Source: Daucus carota subsp. sativus
Taxonomy: Eukaryota > Streptophyta > Magnoliopsida > Apiales > Apiaceae
Reading direction: 5' to 3'
Length of the DNA stretch: 64,000 nt
NCBI RefSeq assembly: GCF_001625215.2
Contig: NC_030387.2
Location: forward strand, 30,279,606-30,343,605
A model generated the notes under the pieces. It saw only the letters and a program-made list of their open reading frames with translations. It had not been told where the DNA came from and did not search any database. The stretch's first letter is position 1. Every line of letters starts with the position of its first letter. The position numbers and the translations under genes were made by a program. Shown here one piece after another: positions 53,805 to 64,000 of this stretch.

Positions 53805-55002
53805 TGCATGCAAGTATGTTTTGGTTGTAAATCTAAGTAAGCTTACTTTTGAAGATTCAAATTAGCTTTAGTCCTGGGTATCCTGTTTTGTAGTGTAGTG
53901 AGGGGAAAGAGAATCTGGGCGGAAATTGAAATTGAAAATCTTTGAATGAGCGTAAGAAGACAGTGACAAATATACAAAACCTCTGGGTTAGAGCTGATGT
54001 TGTTCTCAATATTTAGGAGATAACACTAGTTTAATTCACACAGTAATTTAGTTGCAGCAGGCGCATGCCTGTTATGTCCGATATTTATGTTGTGTCCCGT
54101 TTTGTAAACATGTGGTGTGCCCACATTAGATTGCTAGAATATATACTTTCTCGGGTCCAAAATAAGGTGACTTTTTTACAAGGTAATTTGAGATGTAAAT
54201 ATATAATATTATTACATATTATTTTATAATTTCTTTTGTAAACAGGAATGTGTCAAATTTTTATTTAAAAATCAAAAATTAAATATAAAAATACATTTTT
54301 AAATACATCAAATTACGTATAAAAAATTAAAATGACATTTATGTTAAGACACAACAAATACTCTATACAATAACAGACATGGAGATAGGTGGTGAGTGTC
54401 ATGTATATAGTATTAGTTTTCGTTTTTCAACGACTCATTCTTCTTCCTTTTCTGGCAAATAATCGTTGGATTAGGTAGCTCACGCCAAACCTGCTGTACA
54501 TTCTCCTATTTACACTTTCATTTTCACCTTTTCATTCATATTATATACCACAAATCATGCTTTAGTACTGTTGAATATATGATACTGAGTGGACAATGTT
54601 ATCAGCACTTGTCACACTTGTCTCAATTAATATTCGATTAATAAATCATTTTTTCTTAGATTAATAATTAACTTTTTTATCTCAACATCACACATTTAGT
54701 GTATATTAACACATATATTTATTTATCAAATTTTAAGTGTATAATAAAATAGTATATATCTGAACATTTAATTATCTATTAGGCAGACAAAAAATATTAT
54801 TTTATTTTTTTTGAAAAAAGAATCACCAATAAAGTGCATGTGTGTATCTTTTGTATTTTCTATCCAGGGCCATTCATAATGCTATGACTAGGTAGCTACT
54901 ACAAGTCAAGGCCATTATTTTGTTTTCTCCACTCCTTTCACAGTTTCACTCCTCACCCTTCCATGTAAAGAGCAAAAAACACACACACACACACACAGAG
55001 TG

Positions 55003-57349
55003 ATGGTATCAGAAGAAAGCTCCACACCAAAGCTCCTCATGTTGTCACCAAGACTCTCTCCAAATCCACCAGGTCTCTCCACCCCACCCCACCAAACCTC
55101 AGCCTCAGTCCCATTCCTCTGGGAAGAGGAGCCTGGGAAGCCCCGTCCCTGCACTGCCCTGGTCACTCTCCCACACCACAAATGCCTAGAGCTCCCTCCC
55201 AGGCTCCAGCCATTGGAGCACTCTAGGCTAATTACCAAAACGCCCTCCCCCACCACTGTTCTTGATGGCCCTTATGTGGCCAAGTCTGTAGCTTACTCTT
55301 CTTCCTTCAGAATTTTCAGCAGAAGCAAGCGTTATGATTCTTTTGATTACAGGTCTAGTGGGAGGTTCAGTCCTGAGAGAGTTCAGATTGGTGCTTTGTT
55401 TGGTAATGAGAAGAAGGGTAGAAAAGGGCTGTTTGGTCATTCTAAGGGTCAAATGCACAAGTCTAAGAAAGTGTTGGGTACCAAACTGGAATTTTGCGAA
55501 GAGGGTAGCTCTGTCATTTCACCCTCATGGGATGACGTGTCACAGTTTGCTGAGGAGGAGGATGAGAAAGAGGGTGACAACAGTGGTACCCCAATCAAAG
55601 TGAAGATGACTAATTTGTCTCATGCCAAATCTCACTTTTGGGTAAGTTTCCTTTTATCTGCCATTTTCTACTTGTGTATAAATTTTGCAGTAAAGTATTT
55701 ATGATTTGTTTCCTGCATTTTCTTTAAGTGCAAGCGTAGTTAGTTAGTGTTGTAATTACAAAGTACCCTTAAAAGAAATTGAATTAAATTATTATTAGAT
55801 TTTCTATCTGTCCCTTTTATCTATTGCCCAGTTTCTTATTTCTTGTCTATTTTAAACTAATATATAAATTATATATTAGATCTGCAATTTCCTCTAAAAA
55901 AGAATACAGATTTCAGTATTACTATATAATCTATATTATAATTTCTAACCGATAATATATGAGTTTTAAGTTTTGACATGGAAGCAATAAAAAGGAAATG
56001 AGGGAGTACAAAATTCAAATATTTGCTTTACGGTCGTCTCCCTCTTTATTACTACTCGTACAAGAGATTCGAACTTGGAATCGACCTATAATTTAATAAT
56101 GAGAGAGTGTACAATACTATAGATAAGAAATTAGGAATAGTATACAAAGTTACTGTCGTGATCTTTCATGTCAGGTATATGACTCATACGACCTACCACC
56201 ACGAAATGTGTGAAACATTTTTCAAGAAGTATATAGGAGTATTTGTTTGGGGACCAAATGAAATTGGAGGACACTTGTTTGCATAATTTAAAGTAAAAGC
56301 GACACTAATGCTTAAGGTATTATTAACTCTCGTATCTGGCTCAGAACTCAGAAGAAAACAAAACAAATTATGGTTTTTCTAAGTGCGGAATTTTACAACG
56401 GGAGATTTTGATTGGCTCTCATATCTTAATAATTGTGGACCCCTTTGCAAATACAACAATCACACCAATCAAAATTTCTCAAACATATCAAATTCCGCGC
56501 TTAGCATATGCCCATGGACATACACCAGACAAACCCAACAAATTAACTCAAGGTTTTGACATTGAGACTCTCCTGTAAATCTCATCACCTCATTTTCTGC
56601 TTTCCGAGTGTCCACGGAAAAGGGAAAAATCTGCGTACATCTTAACTTATAATTTTAGATAAATTTGTTTGGTTTAGTGTTAAGTTCCATTATTAGATGA
56701 AAGCTGAATCTGACAAAAGATTTATTACTGATAGAGAAGGGTAGTTGCGAATTGAACACAGCCCTTACTCCTCAGGACTGTGGGCCTCTCTGATTAAGAT
56801 TGTCTTCTTATCTTAGTTCAAATCATTTGTCCCAAAAGTTTACCCAAGTATCAACAGCCATGCATTTTTATAGTATATTGCTTTTAAACACAAAATTCAA
56901 CAAAAGCAGGCAAAGGATGGGAGTTCTAATTATCAGCCAGCCATAACTCCAGGCTTTCCACCTATCTACTTGCTAAACATAACTTGATATATATCTACCT
57001 CTAGTCTTTCTTATCACTCAAATGTTCAACTACATGCATTTTCTGCATGATGTTGAGCCTTGGAAACCATCTTCATGTCATAGCATGAACTGTACTATAT
57101 TAATCTCGTTTTCGTCAATTAATGTTAGTGGTTAGTGGCCACCATTGTCTCTCAGCCTTTTGCCTATCCGGAAGAAAAGGGGAAGGAATGTGCAAAACTG
57201 ATAGCAACTTTCTCTAAAGACTGATTCAATAATAAGCTTTCTTACATTCCTTATGTTTTTCTCTGTTACAGATGACAATGCGCGAGGGAATCAAGCATGC
57301 CATTCCATGGAAGTCGAGAAAATCAAAGAAACAAGTTCATATTGTCTAA
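55003..57349 (+). CDS. DUF688-type plant protein
   Basis: Two exons, 55003-55641 and 57272-57349, joined by a GTAAGT-donor intron, giving 238 residues. The N-terminus has the family signature: proline-rich TPP/NPPGL words and then S-V-P-F-L-W-E-E-E-P-G-K-P-R at about residues 35-48. The middle is Ser/basic-rich, an acidic patch (FAEEEDEKEGD) follows, and the last exon encodes a basic end (W-K-S-R-K-S-K-K). The biochemical role of the family is unknown. Reading past the exon 1 donor would give a hydrophobic tail, but the conserved last exon argues for splicing. From memory, Arabidopsis has a DUF688 gene beside ARF18, matching this neighbourhood. Confidence 0.8.
56381..56503. mobile_element. 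Small palindromic MITE in the DUF688 intron
   Basis: AAGTGCGGAATTT near the left is mirrored by AAATTCCGCGCTTA at the right, and TTTTGATTGG by CCAATCAAAA further in. About 123 bp. No target duplication was certain. Confidence 0.5.
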
Positions 57350-58225
57350 TGTCCTCACCTGAATACTAATGTCTACCATAGGCTGTTTAAGCTCCTGTAA
57401 CATAAATTCTAGCTCATATTTGTTTGTAACTTTATATTGCTTGTATGCCAGATTACTTGGCTCCATATTAAATTATTAGTATATATATCCTGGACTCCTG
57501 AGTTTGTTGTACTATGCATAAGATTCAGTGAATGATTCCTAGTAAGATGTAATAAGCACCTTTAAGCCATATCCTAAGAAGCCATTCCTGCTATTCCCTA
57601 ATTCCATGTACATAACATACCCTATCTAAGAAAAACTTCATATTTACGCATTGATCAAAGAAACATATTGGGACTAGAGATTGTAAATGCTTCTAACACA
57701 CCAGTTTCAAAGAATGTTCTGCTAATAACTTCTCTGGATAACATAGAGGGCAGTGAAATAACTACATCAAGTACAGGCAGATTAAAACTGAACTTTATTG
57801 TCATTAAATCACATATTTGGAACATATAAATGACAAATTAACCGGTCATTCAGATCTCCTTGCAAAAGAGTGGCAGTCAGTTTCTAATTTTAATTCACAG
57901 AACACATGACAAGTTGTGGTTGAATCATTCTCACATGCAATGGACCAATCATAAATAGTGAATGACTAGATGACTACACAATGACCTCAAAACTACAGGA
58001 ACTTCAATGGACCGATCATAAATATTTAACGATAAAGATGATTATACAATGACATCAAAAGGCATATAAACCTTAGTAAGATCCAGTAGATGTTTGGTTA
58101 CAGTATTGCTTTTGATTAAGAGGACATACTGAAAATCACCAATTCTTATTTCTCATATCAGGGTGGAGAGAAGAGACAAATCTGTGGGGTTAAAAATAGA
58201 TCACAAACAATCATCTACTTCAACA
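57350..58225. other. Convergent spacer between DUF688 and B9-like genes
   Basis: Holds the 3' untranslated regions of a plus-strand and a minus-strand gene. A short direct repeat, CAATGGACC(A/G)ATCATAAATA, occurs near 57935 and 58007. No other feature seen. Confidence 0.5.
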
Positions 58226-60558
58226 TCACCCCTGCTTTTTACCAGTCATACCTGCAACCACCTGCAAACAAAACAAATACATAATAAATTAGATACTAGG
58301 GTACTAGCAGAACTTTTTAATTGAAGAAAAAGGTAAAGCAGCAAGTAGAGAAATGATAATCACTGTTACCAAAAGGAACCATGCAATTATTGTAGGAATA
58401 AAAGGTAAATGAGCAGAAAACACATTTAAGGGTAAGCTACAGGTTCAAAATTGGAACAAATGAATATAAGTAGGACTTTGGTCTTTCCATATCAGCATTG
58501 GGGATTACAGCTAACCTTCACATATATCAGATACAAATCAGATCAAACGCCGCAAAGGATGAGATTTGGGATGCACTAGTATAAGGACAAAGTTAGGAGA
58601 ACAAGACAATAGTACACAGGAAAAGTGTGGGCGTGCACTTCCACTGTGGGGTGGCTGAAGATGTCACTCCCTCTCTTGGGACTAGTAAGTAAACAAAGCA
58701 GTAGTAGATCAAGAAGTAAAATTGCATATGACTTTCAAGGATATTCTAATTGATGGCATCACTTACTTGAAAAGAACTGTGAATTATTAGATGTGACAAG
58801 TCTCCAGAGAAAATATTAACACAACAAAACAACTCAAGGATAATCACATAACAAGTAATATCTGATAACATTTTCCAATAGTATACTTACATCACTCAGA
58901 GCAGGTTGAGGTACTTGCTTAGACGATTCAAAAGAGTCCAGTATAGGCCTCACAACAGCCGGAAGAAAGAGGCCTGAAAAAGAAAAGATAAAATTTAATT
59001 AGGAAAAAATTAAAACTCTGAATTTAGAGCATACAGTTGCATCCACTTTACATCACTGATTTTCATTAGATTAAATGCTGGACCCTAAGCTTTAAATATA
59101 CAAGATATAACGTTCCATTTTGTAGCTGAAAATGACAAAATCGTCATAGATGTTAATTTTTCACCTTACTATATAATAATTCATGATCAAAAGCTTTTAA
59201 TATTCCATGAAATCACCACATCTGAATTTTTAATGTATAGGAACAAAGAGAATCTAGATGAACAAATAAGAGAATAAATTATATTAAAATCGCAAACCTA
59301 AATAAAATGAAAAGAGTTGAAACTTATAGTTATATTATCAAGGTTATATCCTGTAAGACCTAATAAGAATTCTTAAATAAAACAGACCCTAAGCTAAGAA
59401 ATTGGCGATGAGGTGATTAGGAGTGGGGAACAAATTACTTAAAATCCAATGTTACATGGTTCAGCTATGAGAAGTTTCCAACTGTTTTAAACTGACTGGA
59501 TGCACAGACAGATTTACAATATCCAAATTTTATATTTAGTAATGTAGGAAAGACAGACAGAAGGGCACCAACATTTCCTCCCCAGCTCCCCTACAAGGAT
59601 CCTACAGCCTACTGTAGAGAACGTATAAACAATAATTTATATCCTTATATCTGAAATTATAACAAATATGTCCAAATGCACTTTACTTGAAAATCAGAGA
59701 AATGTACATGTCTATTAGTTGATGTTGAACCTATTCAAGTTAGTAACTCCACATAACTAATCCATCTGTCCATATCTAGCTGAATAGCAAGGCACCTAAG
59801 TCTCTCTACTATTTTTTAATTTGAAACAGGCGGGATTCTCCCCCTTCTCATTGTTCATAAGTTCCCTTTGCCGACATTGATGACCACAAAATTACATATC
59901 AATTAAAATGCCAAAATTGTCCTTGTTTAAATCAAAATGTCCAAGCCAGACCTCGCTTGCATTCATATCATCCCAGGCAATGACACCCAATCAATCTATC
60001 CCGATTTCAAGTAATCACTCAGCAGTTGGAAGAATCCCCTAACTAATGACCAAAAATCTACCATTAGACTTGTACACGCACACGAAAATAAAAACAATCC
60101 AATTCCGGTCATTTCTGAAATACAAAGCCTAGACAGTAGACACTACTGCAGTCAAGTAGAGTTTGATGATTTGGATTCAACATAAAAGTAAACGAGCACA
60201 ACAAAAGGAATTCAAATGTGCAACAAATGTAAACTAGGTAGCATCAATAAAAAATTGAAGAAATATCAATTGAGATATATTCAGATTCAGCCATCAAACA
60301 CGAAAATTAATTAAGCTAGAAATGAGAATTAAAGTGAGCGATCTGAGAAGTAATTGAGATAAAATAGGAAGAAGTGATTTCATAGAGAGAGGGAGAGGGA
60401 GAGGGAGAGACAGAGACAGCGAGAGAGAGGGAAGTAGAGAGAGAGAGAGAGAGAGAGAGGGAGGGAGGGAGAGAGATACCAAAGCCAGCAATGAGGCAAG
60501 AGGCAGCGACAACAGGCTCTTGAGCTACAAATATCCTCAACGTCTTCATCACTGTCAT
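58226..60558 (-). CDS. Probable mitochondrial complex I subunit B9/NDUFA3-like
   Basis: Three small exons on the minus strand: 60558-60480, 58973-58891 and 58261-58226. Phases are consistent and the product is 65 residues. Exon 1 encodes MTVMKTLRIFVAQEPVVAAS and the start of a hydrophobic segment that continues in exon 2 (residues of about 15-36), followed by R-P-I-L-D-S-F-E. Exon 3 ends V-A-G-M-T-G-K-K-Q-G. One membrane span and about 65 residues fit the accessory B9 subunit of plant NADH dehydrogenase. From memory, the Arabidopsis homologue lies between ARF11 and the homologue of the next gene here. The call rests mainly on size, layout and gene order. Confidence 0.68.
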
Positions 60559-61591
60559 CTCTCTTTCTATCTCCAAATAATCTTTCTGCTGCTTTCTCTC
60601 TGGAGTCTGTATCAGGATTGGAGGCGTCCTTGTGGGTCGGAGCTATAAACCGTTTTAGCGAGCAGCGACTTTGGTAATTTTAAACCCCGTCAGAAAATAA
60701 GAAATTCGTAACCTAATTTTGTTTGTTATATAAATTTTTCTGAATTGGATTGGATTTGTAACAAAATTATATAATAAATAATTCCATCAATTTTTTAAAA
60801 AAATCTGATTATATAATTTGATGATTTTTTTTATATTTTGATTAGTCCATGGATCTAAAACCAAAACACTACATCACAAATCATGTAAATGTTTATTGAA
60901 ATTGTTTTTACATTTAATTGAACGCTGCATCATGTAACATCTCATTTTAATAAACCTAAAACTATATGATATAGTTTTAGCCCGGTATTCAAGAATAAAT
61001 TATCAGAATGTGATTGTGATTGAGGACATTTGAACTCTTATATGGATACTTTTCCTTATTTCTTATGTAGTAACTTATTTAAACCAGTGTGGTAAAAAAC
61101 GGGAATCGGACTTAATCGGTGAAGTTACGGAACAAGGATTAATCGAGGATTAATTGAATTGATCGGGGATTAATTGAATTGATCAGTGATTAATCGGAGA
61201 TTTAATCAGTTCGGCGAGCTACGGGACAGAGATTAATCGGTGATTAATCACCAACTTTTAGAACAGAGATTTAAACTAAACCAAAGGGCTTAGCAATACA
61301 TACCATTATACAACACACAAACATTATGTTCCATCCTTCATACAAACTACAAAGTGCAGCTAATAAAAGATACAATACTTACAAACATTATATATTACAT
61401 CACTTATACAAACTACAAACTGCACCCTCACAACTTTCCTGTTAGGTGAAACTGAAATGGCAGGCAATGTGGCCACAACCAAGAAACCTAAATATTTGCA
61501 TAGATGAAACATATACTACATCACATGCCTCTTCATTCTACTCAGAAACCAATATTCACACATTTGTACAATAATGCTACAACACAGTTTG
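60559..61591. other. Upstream region of the B9-like gene and 3' flank of the next gene
   Basis: A degenerate tandem repeat of GGGGATTAATTGAATTGATC-like words lies at about 61130-61215. Otherwise no feature was seen. The adjoining B9 intron 1 starts with a GA/CT microsatellite (60383-60475). Confidence 0.5.
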
Positions 61592-63936
61592 CTAAGCTAA
61601 CAAGGCTGGAAACATCCAACCAATGGTCCAACCCAAGAATAATCCAGCACCTACAAGACTCAACCCCAAAGCAAACATAAATGTGTACTTGTGAATATTA
61701 CATCTCGAACGCCCTTGCTTGGAACACTTGCCCTTTATTGCCTTCTTTCGCATCTTCCTATTCTTTATAGGCATCCATGGCAACACCGATGGGAAAAGAT
61801 CAGACATTGGATGGTTTTTGTTGTTTTTTATCTGATAGTACAAGTTTTCCAACTGTAGGAGCTGGAACCACTGTTTATATGCAAAAAACTCGGACGCCTG
61901 TCTGAAAAAAAGCTTCACAACATGTTCCTTCTCAGCATATGCTTGCTTTGCTGCCATCTCCGCTTCCCTGGCACGGGTTTGAGAATGCCTCAGTGCTTCC
62001 AACAACTGAGCCTTGCAGTCATCTTTATCAGAAGTGTTTGTTTCAGCTTTACCTGATCTGGTTGTGTTATAGCTGCATACCACATCCACCATCAAAATAA
62101 ATCAGATACTGAATTATCTAGAATGATGAAGAAAATTACACTGCAAAAGCTACATCATATTTAGCGATCCTCAGCTTAGGCGACTACTCTGTTGCACAAA
62201 ATCTTTATTACAGAAAGTTTGAAAGAATATCACTTCTAATTAAATGTTGAAAACTTCAATTTTATCCCCGCTACAAATCATATACTCATTTGCTGTTTAC
62301 TGCATAATTAGGCAGATATATACTATATAAAAATGAAACTTGTAATCAATCAATCATTTACTGTTTTACTGCTTAATAAAGAAGGCAAACGTATACCGTC
62401 TTAGAAATTAACCTTACATATGAAACTCTTTTAGGCCGTAAGTATTACAGCTTATAAAATCATATTTGTAGTCCACGCCAGGTGACCTAAAATGCCACGG
62501 ATATACTAGTGAGAGATTAATCTCACAGCTTCCTCGGGAAAATTGCTAAGAATCAAAAAACTAAAATTAGTGTACGCATAAAGAATGATCAGATTTTCTT
62601 ATCCCAGATTACTGCATTAGTTAATTCTCCTATCAATTTTGCTGAATTCTGTCATTCAGATTTACGATGACCCTTCCCTGTTAAGATCTTACAGAATTAC
62701 ATTAGAAGAAAGTTTTTAATACTATTTGTACATAAACACAATACTTTTATTATGGATGGTCAAAGGAAATGTCAAGAACTTTTGCCTTAAGATTGAACGG
62801 TCACTCTTCAGAGAGAAAATATGTATTGACATTGGTTTGAGTGTCTACTCTTACTACTACTATTATACTACCTATTTTTTTTATCAAGACTTTGTGACAA
62901 TAAGGTGAACTTCAAGAACATTTTCACAAGCCACCAGATTTTGAGTTTCCTTTAACTGACCAAAAAAGTTGTTTAAATACCTGAGGGGACTATCTACACC
63001 AGATTTTGAGTTTCCTTCAACTGACCAATTGCTTCCACATGTGCTTTTTGGAGTGCCACCGCCACTTCTATAACTACTCCGATTGCTGCGATCAGCATTT
63101 TGAGGCTTCATATCAACAGATGAGTTAAAACTCCCATTATAATTGGGAAGCCGAGCACGAACATTCGGGTCCCTTCTAATGTGATTCACCTGGGGCTGGG
63201 GAAGATCGCAATTCTCGACATGAACAGATGATCTCTGTGTAACAAAAGAAGCTAATTCATCACTATCTGCAGTTTTCCACCAAGGATCTTTTTTCCCACT
63301 CCCGATCAATGGAGATCCTGAATCAAGACACCACTCATCTGATGTATTTAAACTAGCTCCATCAATGTGATCCATTTCTACAAATTCATAAGATTCTTTA
63401 CCATCCTTCATCTTTACAGATTCTTGAACACCCTTTGCATATTCTGCCTTAAGCTCTTGCTTGTTAACACTGCGTTCTTTCTTTATAAAACTTGCACAAA
63501 CTCTACCTTCACTGCCATGGGTGGGGTCCGAGTTTAAATTTCTAGTAACTAATGTACCAACATTGTTTAGGTGGACTCGACTTGTTTTCACATTCAGGCT
63601 CGCAAAACCAACTCCATGGATATCCACCTCTGCGTCCATGGTATTTAATTGATCATTTAAAAATCCCTTCTTGTACCCGTAGTTGGGTTGCATCTGGAGC
63701 CACCATTTAGTGTCAGGAGATACATTCATATATGAAGGGTTGTTGCTATGGGGAACAAAACCCGGAACACAATAGTCTTGCCCATCTGTTGCACTTGCAG
63801 GTCCAGAATCGACCTGCTTAGCTGTTGCTCCTGAAGATGGACAGCAAGCTAGTTTTGGAGCTCTTTTTGCGTCTTCTTGGACAAAGCAACGATTAGCTGT
63901 TCTCTGCCAAGCAGCTCTTGCTTCTGCAGCCGCCAT
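61592..63936 (-). CDS. Plant-specific protein of unknown function with a C-terminal membrane anchor
   Basis: Two exons on the minus strand, 63936-62981 and 62072-61592, joined AG|GTATTT to GCAG in the correct phase, giving 478 residues. The N-terminus (MAAAEARAAWQRTANRCFVQ, then DAKRAPKLACC) and a W-W-L-Q-M-Q-P-N-Y-G segment near residue 80 are features I associate with a conserved but uncharacterised plant family. The middle is Ser/Asn-rich. Exon 2 starts with a charged coiled-coil stretch (LLEALRHSQTRAREAEMAAK), then a basic patch (KNRKMRKKAIKGK), and ends in a hydrophobic span of about 25 residues (F-A-L-G-L-S-L-V-G-A-G...). A tail-anchored membrane protein is inferred. Further leader exons may lie beyond the right edge. 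Confidence 0.75.
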
Positions 63937-64000
63937 CAGTCACACATTTTTCCAGAGGTTCTGCAATGAAGATGAAAAACTTCTTAAAGAGATAAGAGTA

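Larger units (their letters stand above)
51020..55002. other. Spacer between ARF and the DUF688-type gene
   Basis: Includes the ARF 3' untranslated region (to about 51.4 kb) and the promoter of the next gene, which ends in a (CA)n run at about 54978-54996 just before its ATG. Two MITEs are listed separately. A T run lies at 53451-53469. No other gene was recognised. Confidence 0.5.

Noticed and set aside
54130..54360. Possible further Stowaway-like element (CTCGGGTCCAAAATAAGG...)
   Set aside because: The right end does not give a convincing inverted repeat or TA border.
55642..55704. Intron-retained C-terminus of the DUF688 protein, giving a hydrophobic tail
   Set aside because: The spliced version has a perfect donor and a family-like basic last exon; the read-through tail looks like intron translation.

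Overview
This is nuclear DNA of a flowering plant, most likely a eudicot. Most genes contain introns with GT-AG borders, intergenic DNA is AT-rich, promoters lack bacterial features, and about half the window is transposons. I cannot name the species. The single-copy genes occur in an order that, from memory, resembles Arabidopsis At2g46500-At2g46550 and its duplicate block near At3g61790-At3g61840. That supports several of the gene calls.

Host genes, left to right: the last exon of a phosphatidylinositol 4-kinase gamma gene (1443-1820, +); an intronless NHL/LEA_2 membrane protein (4039-4626, +); a three-exon SINAT-type RING E3 ligase (5359-9625, -); tRNA-Gln(CTG) at 11679-11750; an intronless JAM/AIB-type bHLH repressor of jasmonate responses (13997-15772, -); a 14-exon class-B auxin response factor of the ARF9/11/18 type (46528-51019, +) with one GC-AG intron; a two-exon DUF688-type protein (55003-57349, +); a three-exon 65-residue protein resembling complex I subunit B9/NDUFA3 (58226-60558, -); and a two-exon plant protein of unknown function with a C-terminal membrane anchor (61592-63936, -).

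The centre holds an intact 14.6-kb Ty3/gypsy LTR retrotransposon of the Tat type (17372-31976). Its 495-bp LTRs read as identical, a 5-bp target duplication (CCCAT) flanks it, and it has one open gag-pol frame with protease, reverse transcriptase, two RNase H domains and a DD35E integrase. Downstream of pol it carries four genes on the opposite strand: a GRF-type zinc-finger protein, a spliced 908-residue protein resembling the putative gypsy-type transposon family (Transposase_28), and two small paralogous coiled-coil proteins. Each has a TATA box about 80 to 740 bp upstream of its start codon, and two have introns in the 5' untranslated region. A 67-bp tandem repeat (9.5 copies) lies between the two small paralogues. 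This antisense cassette is the best candidate for a little-described system.

From 32.5 to 37.4 kb lies a head-to-tail series of non-autonomous Helitrons with 3' hairpins and CTAG ends. From 38 to 45 kb there are poly-A retroposons with long target duplications and a triple nest: a Mutator-like foldback, with another foldback and a retroposon inserted in it. Other foldbacks, Stowaway, PIF/Harbinger and hAT MITEs are scattered through introns and spacers. One hAT element lies inside ARF intron 5.
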